A stretch of DNA of 64,000 bases from an uncultured Clostridia bacterium (GTDB lineage: Bacteria > Bacillota > Clostridia > Lachnospirales > Lachnospiraceae), in contig CAMWKO010000007.1 in the NCBI GenBank assembly GCA_947174885.1, positions 1-64,000 of the forward strand, in the 5' to 3' direction. The notes under the pieces were generated by a model, which saw only the letters and a list, made by a program, of their open reading frames with translations, was not told the DNA's origin and made no database searches. Position numbers and translations under genes: made by a program. This document shows positions 42,468 to 51,180 of the stretch, in pieces; within the stretch, counting starts at the first letter, position 1, and every line of letters starts with the position of its first letter.

Positions 42468-45089
42468 ATGTATAATAAGATTTTAAAAATAAGAAACATT
42501 ATTACATATATTGTTGTAATGGCTATTATGTTTACCTATGTGAATATTAATGGTTTAATAGCAAATGCAAAAACTACAGAGAATATGATTACATTGTTTT
42601 TTGTAGATAATACAAATGAAAAATGGTTGCAAAACGATAATGCGGTTTTGGAGTTGGTAGATAATTCAAATGGTCATGTACATTATGATATGATTAAACA
42701 GGATGATTGTATATGGAAGGCAGAGGTTCCTGAGAATGCTTATAATATTACATTCAACAGATATGATTCTGAAAAAACAACTCAATGGAATTCTTGGAGT
42801 GCCGGTGGACGTGAGGACAATAATGCATATTATGTCGACGGAAGTGAGTATGGTCACTGGGAGACTATTGAATATGTAAAACAAGAAAATTATTTCCATG
42901 CAGGAGATGTTATATATCTTGATGTATCAGAATTTGAAGAATGGCAAAGCGATGAAGCTTTAATGTATGTTAATTTCAGTGCTGCTTCAAAAGAGGAAAC
43001 CGGTGGATATGACATTAGTATTACAAGTGCAGATAAGCTATTATATAATCCTGAAAATATGGAAGATATGGTTGGGGAAAATGTATACAGATATGTGATA
43101 AATGAAAGTGATGAGGGAGCGACAGAATTAAGATTCTGGAGAGGAAATTCAGATTTTCTATGGAATTATTCAATTCTTTTTACATATGATGATTTTGTAC
43201 AGTCGGGAAATTGCGTAAAAATAACAGATTGGGATAATGACGGATATATAATAAATAAATATTACCAGGATAAATATCTGTTTTCAGATAAAAGTGAAAT
43301 ATTTATCGGTGAAGACAGTGAAGTACTTTATTTCTATATCAGCGGTATAGAAAATGAGGAAAATGAGATTAAATTGTATGAAGATGGTGTTCAAGTAGGT
43401 ATCTTCTATGATGATGGCAATTACTCAATTCATGGAGATGATATGGAAGGAGATGGTATATATTCTTCAAAATACATTTTAAATAAAGATACATATATTA
43501 ATGAAGAATATAACTATTATGCTGAATTTAGTGACGGCACCAGAACAAATAATGTAGAGATAAGAATTATAGTTCCTTTTACTGAAAAGGAATTAGATGA
43601 TATGGAATATGTCGATAATAAAATCTCAGAGATATTGTTTGAAAATGAAACTACTGCTTCATTGCTTGAAGAGGTATTAGAATCCTTGTTAAATGAGGGA
43701 TACATAAAGGAATTTGAATATGATAATATAAACAGGGTATACAATTGTAAATATTCCAATGGTGTTATGTTTGCTATTATTATTGATGATTTTTTGGAAA
43801 CTAATACATATAATAATGAAAATATGAATATATTATATGAAGCAGAAGCTTATAAAGACTATAGTGGATATAGTGCCGTTATATTAAATGCATTTGAGGA
43901 TACCCCATATAGAACAGAGTTTTATGAAGATTTTGTTGACGAATGGAAAAATAGCGGAATGGATGTTGATTATGATGATTTTGTAACAATATATGATTTG
44001 AAAACAAAGCTATATAACAGAGATTTGATAGCACTAAGTGGACATGGAACCATAGTAGCTTCACATCCGGTATTTTGTCTGCAAGATGAAAGTGCTACAA
44101 AAGATAATAATAAAATATATGCTAATGATATCCAAGCAGGAAGAATAATTCCTGTAACTTATTCAAACGGGATTAAATCATATGTAATAACAGGTAAGTT
44201 TTTCTCATATTATTATGGAGACAGTGGATTGAGTGAAAGCTTTGTCTTTGCAGAATCATGTATGTTTATGGGAAATAGTGAAAATGGAATAAATACAGAA
44301 TTTGCGGATGCATTTTTGGATTGTTCAGCGGAAGCGGTAATAGGATTTGTAAATTCTGTTCTGGCGGGTTATTCAAGAAATCTTATGTTATCATACTTTG
44401 AGAGTATATTATCAGGTAATACAGTTGAAGATGCATTTTATTATGCCAGAGAAGCATATGGATATGACGATGGAAATACAGCATATCCGATTTTAAGCGG
44501 AAATAGAGAGGCAACAATTGACAGAGGATTAAGAAATGGTGATTTTGAGGCATCAGGTCAGAAAAATATGTTTCCTCCGCTATATTGGAAATGTGAAGGA
44601 GATGTCAGAGTACAAGATAAGCTGGGCGATATTAAAGCATATGGAAACTATATGGCATTTTTATCTACCGGAATAGGTTCTAAATCAGGTGTAAGTTTAT
44701 CAGGTACACAGGGAAGTACAATGAGCCAGATGGTAAAAAATATTGATAATACCAAATTGGAGTTTACATATAATGTTGTTTCAGAAGAGCCTATGGAATA
44801 TGTTGGAAGTCAATTTGATGATAAATTTGAAATTCAAATATTAGATAGTCATGATAATATACTTTATAGTGAAGTAGTAGAATCTGTAAATACATCTATC
44901 TGGTATCCAATATCAGGTATAGATTTTGATGGTGGTGATCATACAACGTATCATACCCAGTGGAAGACAAAAAGTATTGATATTTCAGAATATCAGAATG
45001 AACTTATTAAGATAAAATTTATGGTATACGATGTAGGAGATTCAATATATGATACGGCTGTTATAATTGATAATATAAATATATCGTGA
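42468..45089 (+). CDS. Secreted protein: starch-binding-like modules plus clan CD (caspase/gingipain-like) peptidase-like domain
   Basis: An 873-residue exported protein. Signal peptide to about residue 34 (NGLIANA|KT). Residues ~37-130 resemble CBM26 (LFFVDNTNEKW, WNSWSAGGRED, YGHWETIEY); ~140-265 is a similar module. An Ig-like region (DDGNYSIHGDDMEGDGIYSS) follows. Residues ~397-443 (LLEEVLESLLNEGYIKEF) precede a putative catalytic region: His ~525 in LIALSGHGT and Cys ~598 in FVFAESCMF, the His-Cys order of clan CD peptidases. The C-terminal ~170 residues look like a beta-sandwich. No GH13 motif. Start ATG 42468 near GGAACAGG. Followed by a related anchored protein. Peptidase activity is inference. 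Confidence 0.65.
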   Translation: MYNKILKIRNIITYIVVMAIMFTYVNINGLIANAKTTENMITLFFVDNTNEKWLQNDNAVLELVDNSNGHVHYDMIKQDDCIWKAEVPENAYNITFNRYDSEKTTQWNSWSAGGREDNNAYYVDGSEYGHWETIEYVKQENYFHAGDVIYLDVSEFEEWQSDEALMYVNFSAASKEETGGYDISITSADKLLYNPENMEDMVGENVYRYVINESDEGATELRFWRGNSDFLWNYSILFTYDDFVQSGNCVKITDWDNDGYIINKYYQDKYLFSDKSEIFIGEDSEVLYFYISGIENEENEIKLYEDGVQVGIFYDDGNYSIHGDDMEGDGIYSSKYILNKDTYINEEYNYYAEFSDGTRTNNVEIRIIVPFTEKELDDMEYVDNKISEILFENETTASLLEEVLESLLNEGYIKEFEYDNINRVYNCKYSNGVMFAIIIDDFLETNTYNNENMNILYEAEAYKDYSGYSAVILNAFEDTPYRTEFYEDFVDEWKNSGMDVDYDDFVTIYDLKTKLYNRDLIALSGHGTIVASHPVFCLQDESATKDNNKIYANDIQAGRIIPVTYSNGIKSYVITGKFFSYYYGDSGLSESFVFAESCMFMGNSENGINTEFADAFLDCSAEAVIGFVNSVLAGYSRNLMLSYFESILSGNTVEDAFYYAREAYGYDDGNTAYPILSGNREATIDRGLRNGDFEASGQKNMFPPLYWKCEGDVRVQDKLGDIKAYGNYMAFLSTGIGSKSGVSLSGTQGSTMSQMVKNIDNTKLEFTYNVVSEEPMEYVGSQFDDKFEIQILDSHDNILYSEVVESVNTSIWYPISGIDFDGGDHTTYHTQWKTKSIDISEYQNELIKIKFMVYDVGDSIYDTAVIIDNINIS

Positions 45090-45100
45090 GGTAGATAAGT

Positions 45101-45565
45101 TTGAAAAAAAAGTCATATGCAATAAGTATATTAAGTATATTAATTGTGGTAATATCTTTTATAATATACTTAGCAATATTTCAACAGTCAAAGAATGATG
45201 TATCATCTGATAAAGAGTCAGATACTACTATGATAAGCCAGGATAATGGAAATAAAAATGAATATGATAATGATAAGGATAAGGATAATAAAAATGATAA
45301 TGATAACGGAGATGATAAAGATTTAATGAGTGTAGATGATATGGTTTCGGAATTTACTAAATCAAATCAGTTCCAACAGGGAAATACAGAAGAAAGGGTA
45401 AAATTAATGGAGACACTAATGGATGAACTTGTTGGAGAAGGAAAGATTAAGGATTATAAAGTAGATTTATCAGCAGGGTCATCGAATCCTAATATATTAT
45501 ATTATTATAATGATGGAGGATTTGGTATGGTAATGATAAATGAATTCCGAGAAGACCAAAATTAG
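45101..45565 (+). CDS. Small membrane-anchored protein related to the preceding gene's pre-catalytic segment
   Basis: A 154-residue protein: one N-terminal helix (ISILSILIVVISFIIYLAIF), an Asp-Asn-Lys-rich linker (NEYDNDKDKDNKNDNDNGDD) and a compact C-terminal domain of about 55 residues. The last part (LMETLMDELVGEGKIKDY then YYYNDGGFGMVMINEF) resembles LLEEVLESLLNEGYIKEF then CKYSNGVMFAIIIDDF of the upstream secreted protein. TTG start at 45101 after GAGGTAGATAAG, 11 nt after that gene. No lipobox. It could be an inhibitor or immunity-like partner. Confidence 0.65.
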   Translation: MKKKSYAISILSILIVVISFIIYLAIFQQSKNDVSSDKESDTTMISQDNGNKNEYDNDKDKDNKNDNDNGDDKDLMSVDDMVSEFTKSNQFQQGNTEERVKLMETLMDELVGEGKIKDYKVDLSAGSSNPNILYYYNDGGFGMVMINEFREDQN

Positions 45566-45608
45566 AAGAGCTATATTATATAGAATATAAAATCCTATAT
45601 AATAAATC

Positions 45609-45634
45609 AGCAAGCCCCTTTCGGGGCTTGCTTT
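45609..45634. terminator. Bidirectional terminator between convergent genes
   Basis: AGCAAGCCCC and GGGGCTTGCT form a 10-bp GC-rich stem with loop TTTC and T-rich flank. It serves the secreted-protein operon and possibly carB. Confidence 0.9.
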
Positions 45635-45689
45635 ATAATTAAAATAAAATTCTGAAATTATTTAACTAATTAATTTAATATTCAAACCT

Positions 45690-48600
45690 CTATTTTTCTT
45701 TTATTTCACTGTGAAGCTGTTGGATGGACTTTACATCTCCGTCGCCATGCTTTTTAACATAAAGTATACCCTTTGCGGTAGCTCTTGCAGCAGCTATTGT
45801 AGTCATGTAAGGGATTCTTCCTTTTATAGCAGCCTTACGAAGATAGCTGTCATCATGTACACTGTCTTTTCCTATAGGAGTATTGATAATTAAGTCAATA
45901 TCTCCGTTTGTGATTAAATCCAATACATTTGGACGGCCTTCATACAGCTTGTTTACAATCTCTGCATTTATACCTGCATTTTTAATCAGCTCATATGTTT
46001 TACCTGTTGCAATAATCTTAAAGCCGGCTTCATCAAATAGTTTTGCTATTTCTGCAACCTCAGGTTTATCCTTTTGATTTACGGATATAAGGACTGTACC
46101 GCTAAGAGGAAGCTTTGTCTGTGTTGCCTCCTGAGCCTTGAAGAAGGCTTCTCCATAATATGGTGATAATCCAAGTACCTCACCGGTAGATCTCATTTCA
46201 GGTCCAAGTACAGGGTCTACTTCAGGGAACATATTAAATGGGAATACTGCCTCCTTAACGCCATAGTATGGAATATCCTGCTCCTTAAGTGACGGTACGG
46301 GAGATGGTCTGTTTGTAATCTCTGAGGTAATAATATCCGTAGCAAGCGGTACCATGCGGATGTTACATACCTTTGAAACAAGAGGAACAGTACGGGATGC
46401 ACGTGGATTTGCCTCAAGCACATATACCTTGCCGTTTTCAATGGCATACTGCATATTCATTAAGCCTTTGACGTGCATTTCCTCGGCAATTTTCTTTGTA
46501 TACTCCTTTATGGTTGCAACGTTTTCTTCCGTAATGTGAACAGAAGGAATGATACAGGCTGAATCACCTGAATGAACACCTGCAAGCTCAATATGCTCCA
46601 TAACTGCCGGTACAAAAGCATGAACGCCGTCGCTTATGGCATCGGCTTCACATTCCAGCGCATGATTAAGGAAACGGTCAATGAGTATAGGTCTGTCAGG
46701 AGTTACACCAACAGCAGCATTCATATAGTTTGTCATACTGCTGTCATCATATACAACCTCCATACCACGTCCGCCAAGAACGTATGAAGGACGAACCATT
46801 ACAGGATATCCTATTTTACCTGCTATACTTATGGCTTCATCGACAGTAGTAGCCATACCTGCTTCAGGCATAGGAATTCCAAGCTTGTCCATCATGGCAC
46901 GGAATAAATCCCTGTCTTCTGCAAGGTCAATAACGGCAGGAGGAGTACCGAGAATTTTAACACCGTTTTTCTCCAATTCGGAAGCAAGGTTAAGAGGAGT
47001 CTGACCTCCAAACTGGGCAATTACACCAAGAGGCTTTTCTTTATTGTAAATACTTAAAACATCCTCAAGAGTAAGAGGCTCAAAGTATAACTTGTCTGAT
47101 GTATCATAATCAGTTGAAACCGTTTCAGGATTACAGTTTACAATGATAGTTTCAAAGCCGAGCTTTTTAAGTGCTAAAGAAGCATGAACACAGCAGTAGT
47201 CAAACTCAATACCCTGACCGATTCTGTTTGGACCGCCGCCAAGAATCATAATCTTAGGCTTTTCGGTATTTACAGGATTTTTATCCGGTGCATTATAGGT
47301 AGAGTAATAGTAGGCGCTGTCAGGAGTACCGCTGACATGTACACCCTCCCAGGCTTCCTCTACATCCAGAGAAATACGTTTATTTCTGATATCCTCCTCA
47401 GGAATAGCTAAAATCTGGCTTAAATATTTGTCTGAGAAACCATTCTTCTTAGCCGAAATCAATTCTTCATCAGCAGGTAAAGCTCCCTTTGACTTAGCCA
47501 GAGCTTCTTCTTCCTCAACAAGCTCCTGCATCTGTTTTACAAAGTAATGCTTAACCTTTGTGATGTCAAAGATTTCATCTACGGTAGCACCTTTTCTAAG
47601 TGCTTCGTACATAATAAAGTGACGGTCACTTGACGGATTGGCAAGCATAATAAGTAATTCTTCTTTGGTCTTTTTATTGTAATCCTTAGCATATCCAAGG
47701 CCGTAGCGGCCTGTCTCAAGACTTCGGATAGCCTTTTGGAAAGCCTCCTTGTAGGTTTTTCCGATACTCATTACTTCACCGACTGCACGCATCTGTGTGC
47801 CGAGCTTATCCTCAACACCTTTAAATTTTTCAAATGCCCAGCGGGCAAATTTGATAACAACATAGTCACCGTCAGGAACATACTTGTCTAAGGTACCGTA
47901 TTTTCCACATTCTATATCCTTTAATGTAAGTCCTGCAGCAAGCATTGCCGAAACAAGTGCGATAGGAAAACCTGTTGCTTTTGAAGCAAGAGCAGAAGAA
48001 CGTGATGTTCTTGGATTGATTTCAATAACAACTATACGGTCGGATACCGGATCGTGGGCAAACTGAACATTTGTACCGCCAATAACCTTAACAGACTCCA
48101 CTATACGGTAAGCCTGCTCCTGAAGTTTTTTCTGAAGCTCTTCCGATATAGTGAGCATTGGAGCTGAACAGAAGGAATCACCCGTATGTGTACCAAGCGG
48201 ATCAATATTTTCAATGAAACATACAGTAATCATGTTGCCCTCTGCATCGCGAACAACTTCAAGCTCTAGCTCTTCCCAACCAAGAATAGATTCTTCAACA
48301 AGAACCTGTCCTACAAGACTGGCCTGAAGACCACGGGCACATACGGTTTTTAATTCTTCTTTATTATATACAAGACCGCCGCCGGCACCGCCCATAGTAT
48401 AAGCAGGACGAAGAACAACAGGATAGCCCAGTTTTTCAGCAATGGCAAGAGCCTCTTCAACACTGTAGGAAACCTCACTTCTTGCCATTTCAATTCCTAT
48501 GGCATCCATGGATTTTTTAAATTCTATACGGTCCTCACCACGTTCGATGGCATCTACCTGTACACCGATTACCTGAACATTATATTTGTCAAGTATTCCC

Positions 48601-48914
48601 TCTTTGGCAAGCTCTGCACAAAGGTTGAGTCCGGACTGACCTCCAAGATTTGGAAGAAGTGCGTCCGGCCGTTCTTTTGCAATTATCTGTTCAAGACGAT
48701 TTACATTAAGCGGCTCAATATAAGTAACGTCAGCAATTTCAGGATCTGTCATAATGGTAGCCGGATTGGAATTTACTAATACAATTTCATATCCAAGCTT
48801 ACGAAGTGCTTTGCACGCCTGAGTTCCGGAATAGTCGAACTCACACGCCTGTCCGATAATAATCGGACCTGAACCGATTATTAATACTTTGTTAATATCT
48901 TCTCTTTTTGGCAT
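45690..48914 (-). CDS. carB: Carbamoyl phosphate synthase large subunit
   Basis: A 1074-residue protein of normal length. It makes carbamoyl phosphate from bicarbonate, ATP and ammonia delivered by CarA, for arginine and pyrimidines. Two ATP-grasp halves are evident: KVLIIGSGPIIIGQACEFDY near the N-terminus and MILGGGPNRIGQGIEFDYCC in the second half, with ATP-loop segments TMGGAGGGLVYN and VLGGRGMEVVYDD, and a C-terminal MGS-like allosteric domain. carA is not adjacent. ATG 48914 follows AAGGAG on the minus strand. Confidence 0.97.
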   Translation of the reverse strand: MPKREDINKVLIIGSGPIIIGQACEFDYSGTQACKALRKLGYEIVLVNSNPATIMTDPEIADVTYIEPLNVNRLEQIIAKERPDALLPNLGGQSGLNLCAELAKEGILDKYNVQVIGVQVDAIERGEDRIEFKKSMDAIGIEMARSEVSYSVEEALAIAEKLGYPVVLRPAYTMGGAGGGLVYNKEELKTVCARGLQASLVGQVLVEESILGWEELELEVVRDAEGNMITVCFIENIDPLGTHTGDSFCSAPMLTISEELQKKLQEQAYRIVESVKVIGGTNVQFAHDPVSDRIVVIEINPRTSRSSALASKATGFPIALVSAMLAAGLTLKDIECGKYGTLDKYVPDGDYVVIKFARWAFEKFKGVEDKLGTQMRAVGEVMSIGKTYKEAFQKAIRSLETGRYGLGYAKDYNKKTKEELLIMLANPSSDRHFIMYEALRKGATVDEIFDITKVKHYFVKQMQELVEEEEALAKSKGALPADEELISAKKNGFSDKYLSQILAIPEEDIRNKRISLDVEEAWEGVHVSGTPDSAYYYSTYNAPDKNPVNTEKPKIMILGGGPNRIGQGIEFDYCCVHASLALKKLGFETIIVNCNPETVSTDYDTSDKLYFEPLTLEDVLSIYNKEKPLGVIAQFGGQTPLNLASELEKNGVKILGTPPAVIDLAEDRDLFRAMMDKLGIPMPEAGMATTVDEAISIAGKIGYPVMVRPSYVLGGRGMEVVYDDSSMTNYMNAAVGVTPDRPILIDRFLNHALECEADAISDGVHAFVPAVMEHIELAGVHSGDSACIIPSVHITEENVATIKEYTKKIAEEMHVKGLMNMQYAIENGKVYVLEANPRASRTVPLVSKVCNIRMVPLATDIITSEITNRPSPVPSLKEQDIPYYGVKEAVFPFNMFPEVDPVLGPEMRSTGEVLGLSPYYGEAFFKAQEATQTKLPLSGTVLISVNQKDKPEVAEIAKLFDEAGFKIIATGKTYELIKNAGINAEIVNKLYEGRPNVLDLITNGDIDLIINTPIGKDSVHDDSYLRKAAIKGRIPYMTTIAAARATAKGILYVKKHGDGDVKSIQQLHSEIKEK

Positions 48915-48990
48915 AAGAATCTCCTTGTAGAATAAAATTTATGAATATATTATAACTTATATTGATGATAAAAAAAATATTTTTTATCAT

Positions 48991-49135
48991 AGAGTTTCTA
49001 TTTTTTTATTTTTTGCTTCAAAAAGTTGCAGATGAAAGTTCACTTTCATCTGCAACTTTTTTTTTTGCAAGATGTCTATGTTGCCTTTGGCAACAAGACT
49101 TTTTGAAGCAAAAAATAAAAAAATAGAAACTTAAG
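48991..49135. repeat. Long palindromic repeat, copy A (145 bp)
   Basis: Outer arms AGAGTTTCTATTTTTTTATT and its complement, inner hairpins GCAGATGAAAG/CTTTCATCTGC and GTTGCCTTTGGCAAC. One side hairpin is absent compared with copy B. It lies between divergent carB and ddh. Confidence 0.9.
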
Positions 49136-49316
49136 CAAATCGGACAGTTTACAAGTTATTTAAAAACTGAGAAAACAAGTCATTTGAACAGGAATAATTA
49201 AAAACTTTTTTTGGAAGATTGTTATTCCTTTCGGAGTTTCGGTATTCTTTATTAAAAAAATTAATATAAAAGTTTATTTTAACGGCAATATAATATATAA
49301 TATGGAAAGAAATAAA

Positions 49317-49341
49317 TATGATTTAAGCATTAGGAGGCAAA
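49317..49341 (+). promoter_or_regulatory. Extended ribosome-binding region shared by ddh and the BlaR1 gene
   Basis: TATGATTTAAGCATTAGGAGGCAAA occurs identically at about 51156-51180 before the M56 peptidase gene; AAGCATTAGGAGGCA also precedes the glycosyltransferase at 9951. Confidence 0.7.
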
Positions 49342-49342
49342 T

Positions 49343-50329
49343 ATGAGTACACGTATTGGAATTATTGGTTATGGAAATTTGGGACGAGGTGTAGAATGTG
49401 CTATACGTCAGAATAATGATATGGAGTTAGTAGCGGTATTTACACGAAGAGATCCTGCTACAGTATCCATTCTTACAGATACAGCTAAGGTTTGCAGTGT
49501 TGACGGGATATCAGAATGGAAAGATAAAATAGATGTTATGATTTTATGTGGCGGTAGTGCAACAGATTTACCGACACAGACACCGGAGTATGTAAAATAC
49601 TTTAATGTAGTTGACAGCTTTGACACTCATGCCCGTATTCCCGAGCATTTTTCAAAAGTAGATGCAGCTGCAAAGGAAAGCGGACATATAGGTATTATCT
49701 CAGTGGGTTGGGACCCAGGAATGTTTTCCCTTAATCGTCTTTATGCAAATGCTATTTTGCCGGAAGGAAGTGACTATACCTTCTGGGGAAAGGGTGTAAG
49801 TCAGGGACATTCAGATGCTATCAGGCGTGTTCCGGGAGTTAAAAATGCAAAGCAGTATACTATACCGGTAGACAGTACTTTAGAAGCAGTTCGCGAAGGC
49901 TCAAATCCTGAGCTTACTACAAGACAGAAGCACACAAGAGAATGTTTTGTAGTTCTTGAAGAGGGTGCAGATGCAGCAAAAGTTGAAGAAGCCATTAAAA
50001 CTATGCCAAACTATTTTGCTGATTATGATACTACAGTTCATTTTATATCAGAAGAAGAGCTTATTGCAAATCATAGCGGAATACCACATGGAGGCTTTGT
50101 AATAAGAAGTGGTTTAACAGGCTGGAATAATGAAAATAAACACATTATTGAGTATAGCTTAAAGCTTGATTCAAATCCTGAATTTACTACAAGTGTTCTT
50201 ATAGCTTATGCCAGAGCAGCACATCGTCTTGCAAAAGAAGGACAGAGTGGCTGTAAAACGGTATTTGATATTGCACCGTCATATCTTAGTGCAAAAAGCG
50301 GTGAGGAATTAAGGGCTGCAATGTTATAA
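49343..50329 (+). CDS. ddh: meso-Diaminopimelate dehydrogenase
   Basis: A 328-residue NADPH-dependent enzyme converting tetrahydrodipicolinate directly to meso-DAP, for lysine and peptidoglycan. Family segments: IGIIGYGNLGRGVECAIRQN (NADPH site), DSFDTHARIPEHF, ISVGWDPGMFSLNRLYA and FWGKGVSQGHSDAIRR. AGGAGGCAAAT precedes ATG. The stop codon is part of the 15-bp duplicated sequence flanking repeat copy B. Confidence 0.94.
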   Translation: MSTRIGIIGYGNLGRGVECAIRQNNDMELVAVFTRRDPATVSILTDTAKVCSVDGISEWKDKIDVMILCGGSATDLPTQTPEYVKYFNVVDSFDTHARIPEHFSKVDAAAKESGHIGIISVGWDPGMFSLNRLYANAILPEGSDYTFWGKGVSQGHSDAIRRVPGVKNAKQYTIPVDSTLEAVREGSNPELTTRQKHTRECFVVLEEGADAAKVEEAIKTMPNYFADYDTTVHFISEEELIANHSGIPHGGFVIRSGLTGWNNENKHIIEYSLKLDSNPEFTTSVLIAYARAAHRLAKEGQSGCKTVFDIAPSYLSAKSGEELRAAML

Positions 50330-50339
50330 TGCAGGTAAT

Positions 50340-50524
50340 CTTGAGTTTCCGTATTTTTATTTTTAGCTTCAAAAAGCTTACATCATCATAACAATGTAAG
50401 CATCTTGCACAAAAAATCACAGATGAAAACTCACTTTCATCTGCAACTTTTTTTGCAAGATGTCTATGTTGCCTTTGGCAACAAGACTTTTTAAAGCTAA
50501 AAATAAAAAATACGGAAACTCTAA
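50340..50524. repeat. Long palindromic repeat, copy B (185 bp) with 15-bp flanking direct repeats
   Basis: Terminal inverted repeat CTTGAGTTTCCGTATTTTTA with its complement at the other end; side hairpin CTTACAT...ATGTAAG; central stem CATCTTGCA/TGCAAGATG capped by CAGATGAAA/TTTCATCTG; side hairpin GTTGCCTTTGGCAAC. TATAATGCAGGTAAT occurs on both sides (50325-50339 and 50525-50539), as in a target-site duplication. Confidence 0.93.
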
Positions 50525-50629
50525 TATAATGCAGGTAATATGTTTACATCGTTTTAAAACTTTAGACTGCATTATCCTGAAAATTCAAAATACTAAAACT
50601 CAGGAATAAAAAATAAAAATTTACTTAAT

Positions 50630-50685
50630 TATTTACAAATGTAATCCGATATATAATGCGAAGGCAGATTTAGTACTACCATAGT
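50630..50685 (+). promoter_or_regulatory. Promoter and candidate BlaI operator
   Basis: TTTACA, about 16 nt and TATAAT, followed by the dyad AGTACTACCATAGTATT, similar to TACTA/TAGTA-type BlaI/MecI operators. Autoregulation of the pair is expected. Confidence 0.55.
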
Positions 50686-50758
50686 ATTGATTGTCGGATA
50701 GAAAATGGGCATACTTTAAAAGGTATGTTCATTTTCAATTATTGTCAGGAGGAATTTT

Positions 50759-51160
50759 ATGGGAGAACTTACACCCAGTGAAAATGAATGGACTATTATG
50801 GAAGTGGTTTGGAGAAGTAAGGAAAGAATTACTGCCACAAAAATTATTGAAGAATTATCAGGCGTTTTGGATATTAGTAAAAAAACTGTCAGAGTAATGA
50901 TAAACAGACTGGTTTCAAAGGGGTTGTTAGATTATGTTGTGGATGAAAATGATGCAAGAGTATATCACTACTTTCCTAAAAGAAGCAAAGAAGAATGCCT
51001 GAAAATGAAAAGTGAAAGATTTATAAATAATTATTTTGGAGGAGACAGGAGTCTGGCAGTTGCTAATTTTTTAAAAGCGTCAGATATAACAGAAGAGCAG
51101 ATTGATGAGCTTAGAAGTATTTTAGATACTTTGGAGGATAGTAAACACAAACACTTATGA
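50759..51160 (+). CDS. BlaI/MecI-family repressor
   Basis: A 133-residue winged-helix regulator starting LTPSENEWTIMEVVW, with TVRVMINRLVSKGLLDYVVD (recognition helix and wing) and a C-terminal dimerisation helix region. In this family the partner M56 peptidase cleaves or inactivates the repressor after a cell-wall signal. Start follows CAGGAGGAATTTT. It lies 20 nt before its peptidase partner. Confidence 0.9.
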   Translation: MGELTPSENEWTIMEVVWRSKERITATKIIEELSGVLDISKKTVRVMINRLVSKGLLDYVVDENDARVYHYFPKRSKEECLKMKSERFINNYFGGDRSLAVANFLKASDITEEQIDELRSILDTLEDSKHKHL

Positions 51161-51180
51161 TTTAAGCATTAGGAGGCAAA

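Noticed and set aside
42468-45089. Amylase or other glycoside hydrolase
   Set aside because: Despite starch-binding-like modules, no GH13 motifs are seen; a His/Cys pair of clan CD type fits better.
50691-50897. 68-residue ORF before the BlaI-like gene
   Set aside because: It runs from the promoter region into the repressor gene in another frame; the repressor start has a strong ribosome site.
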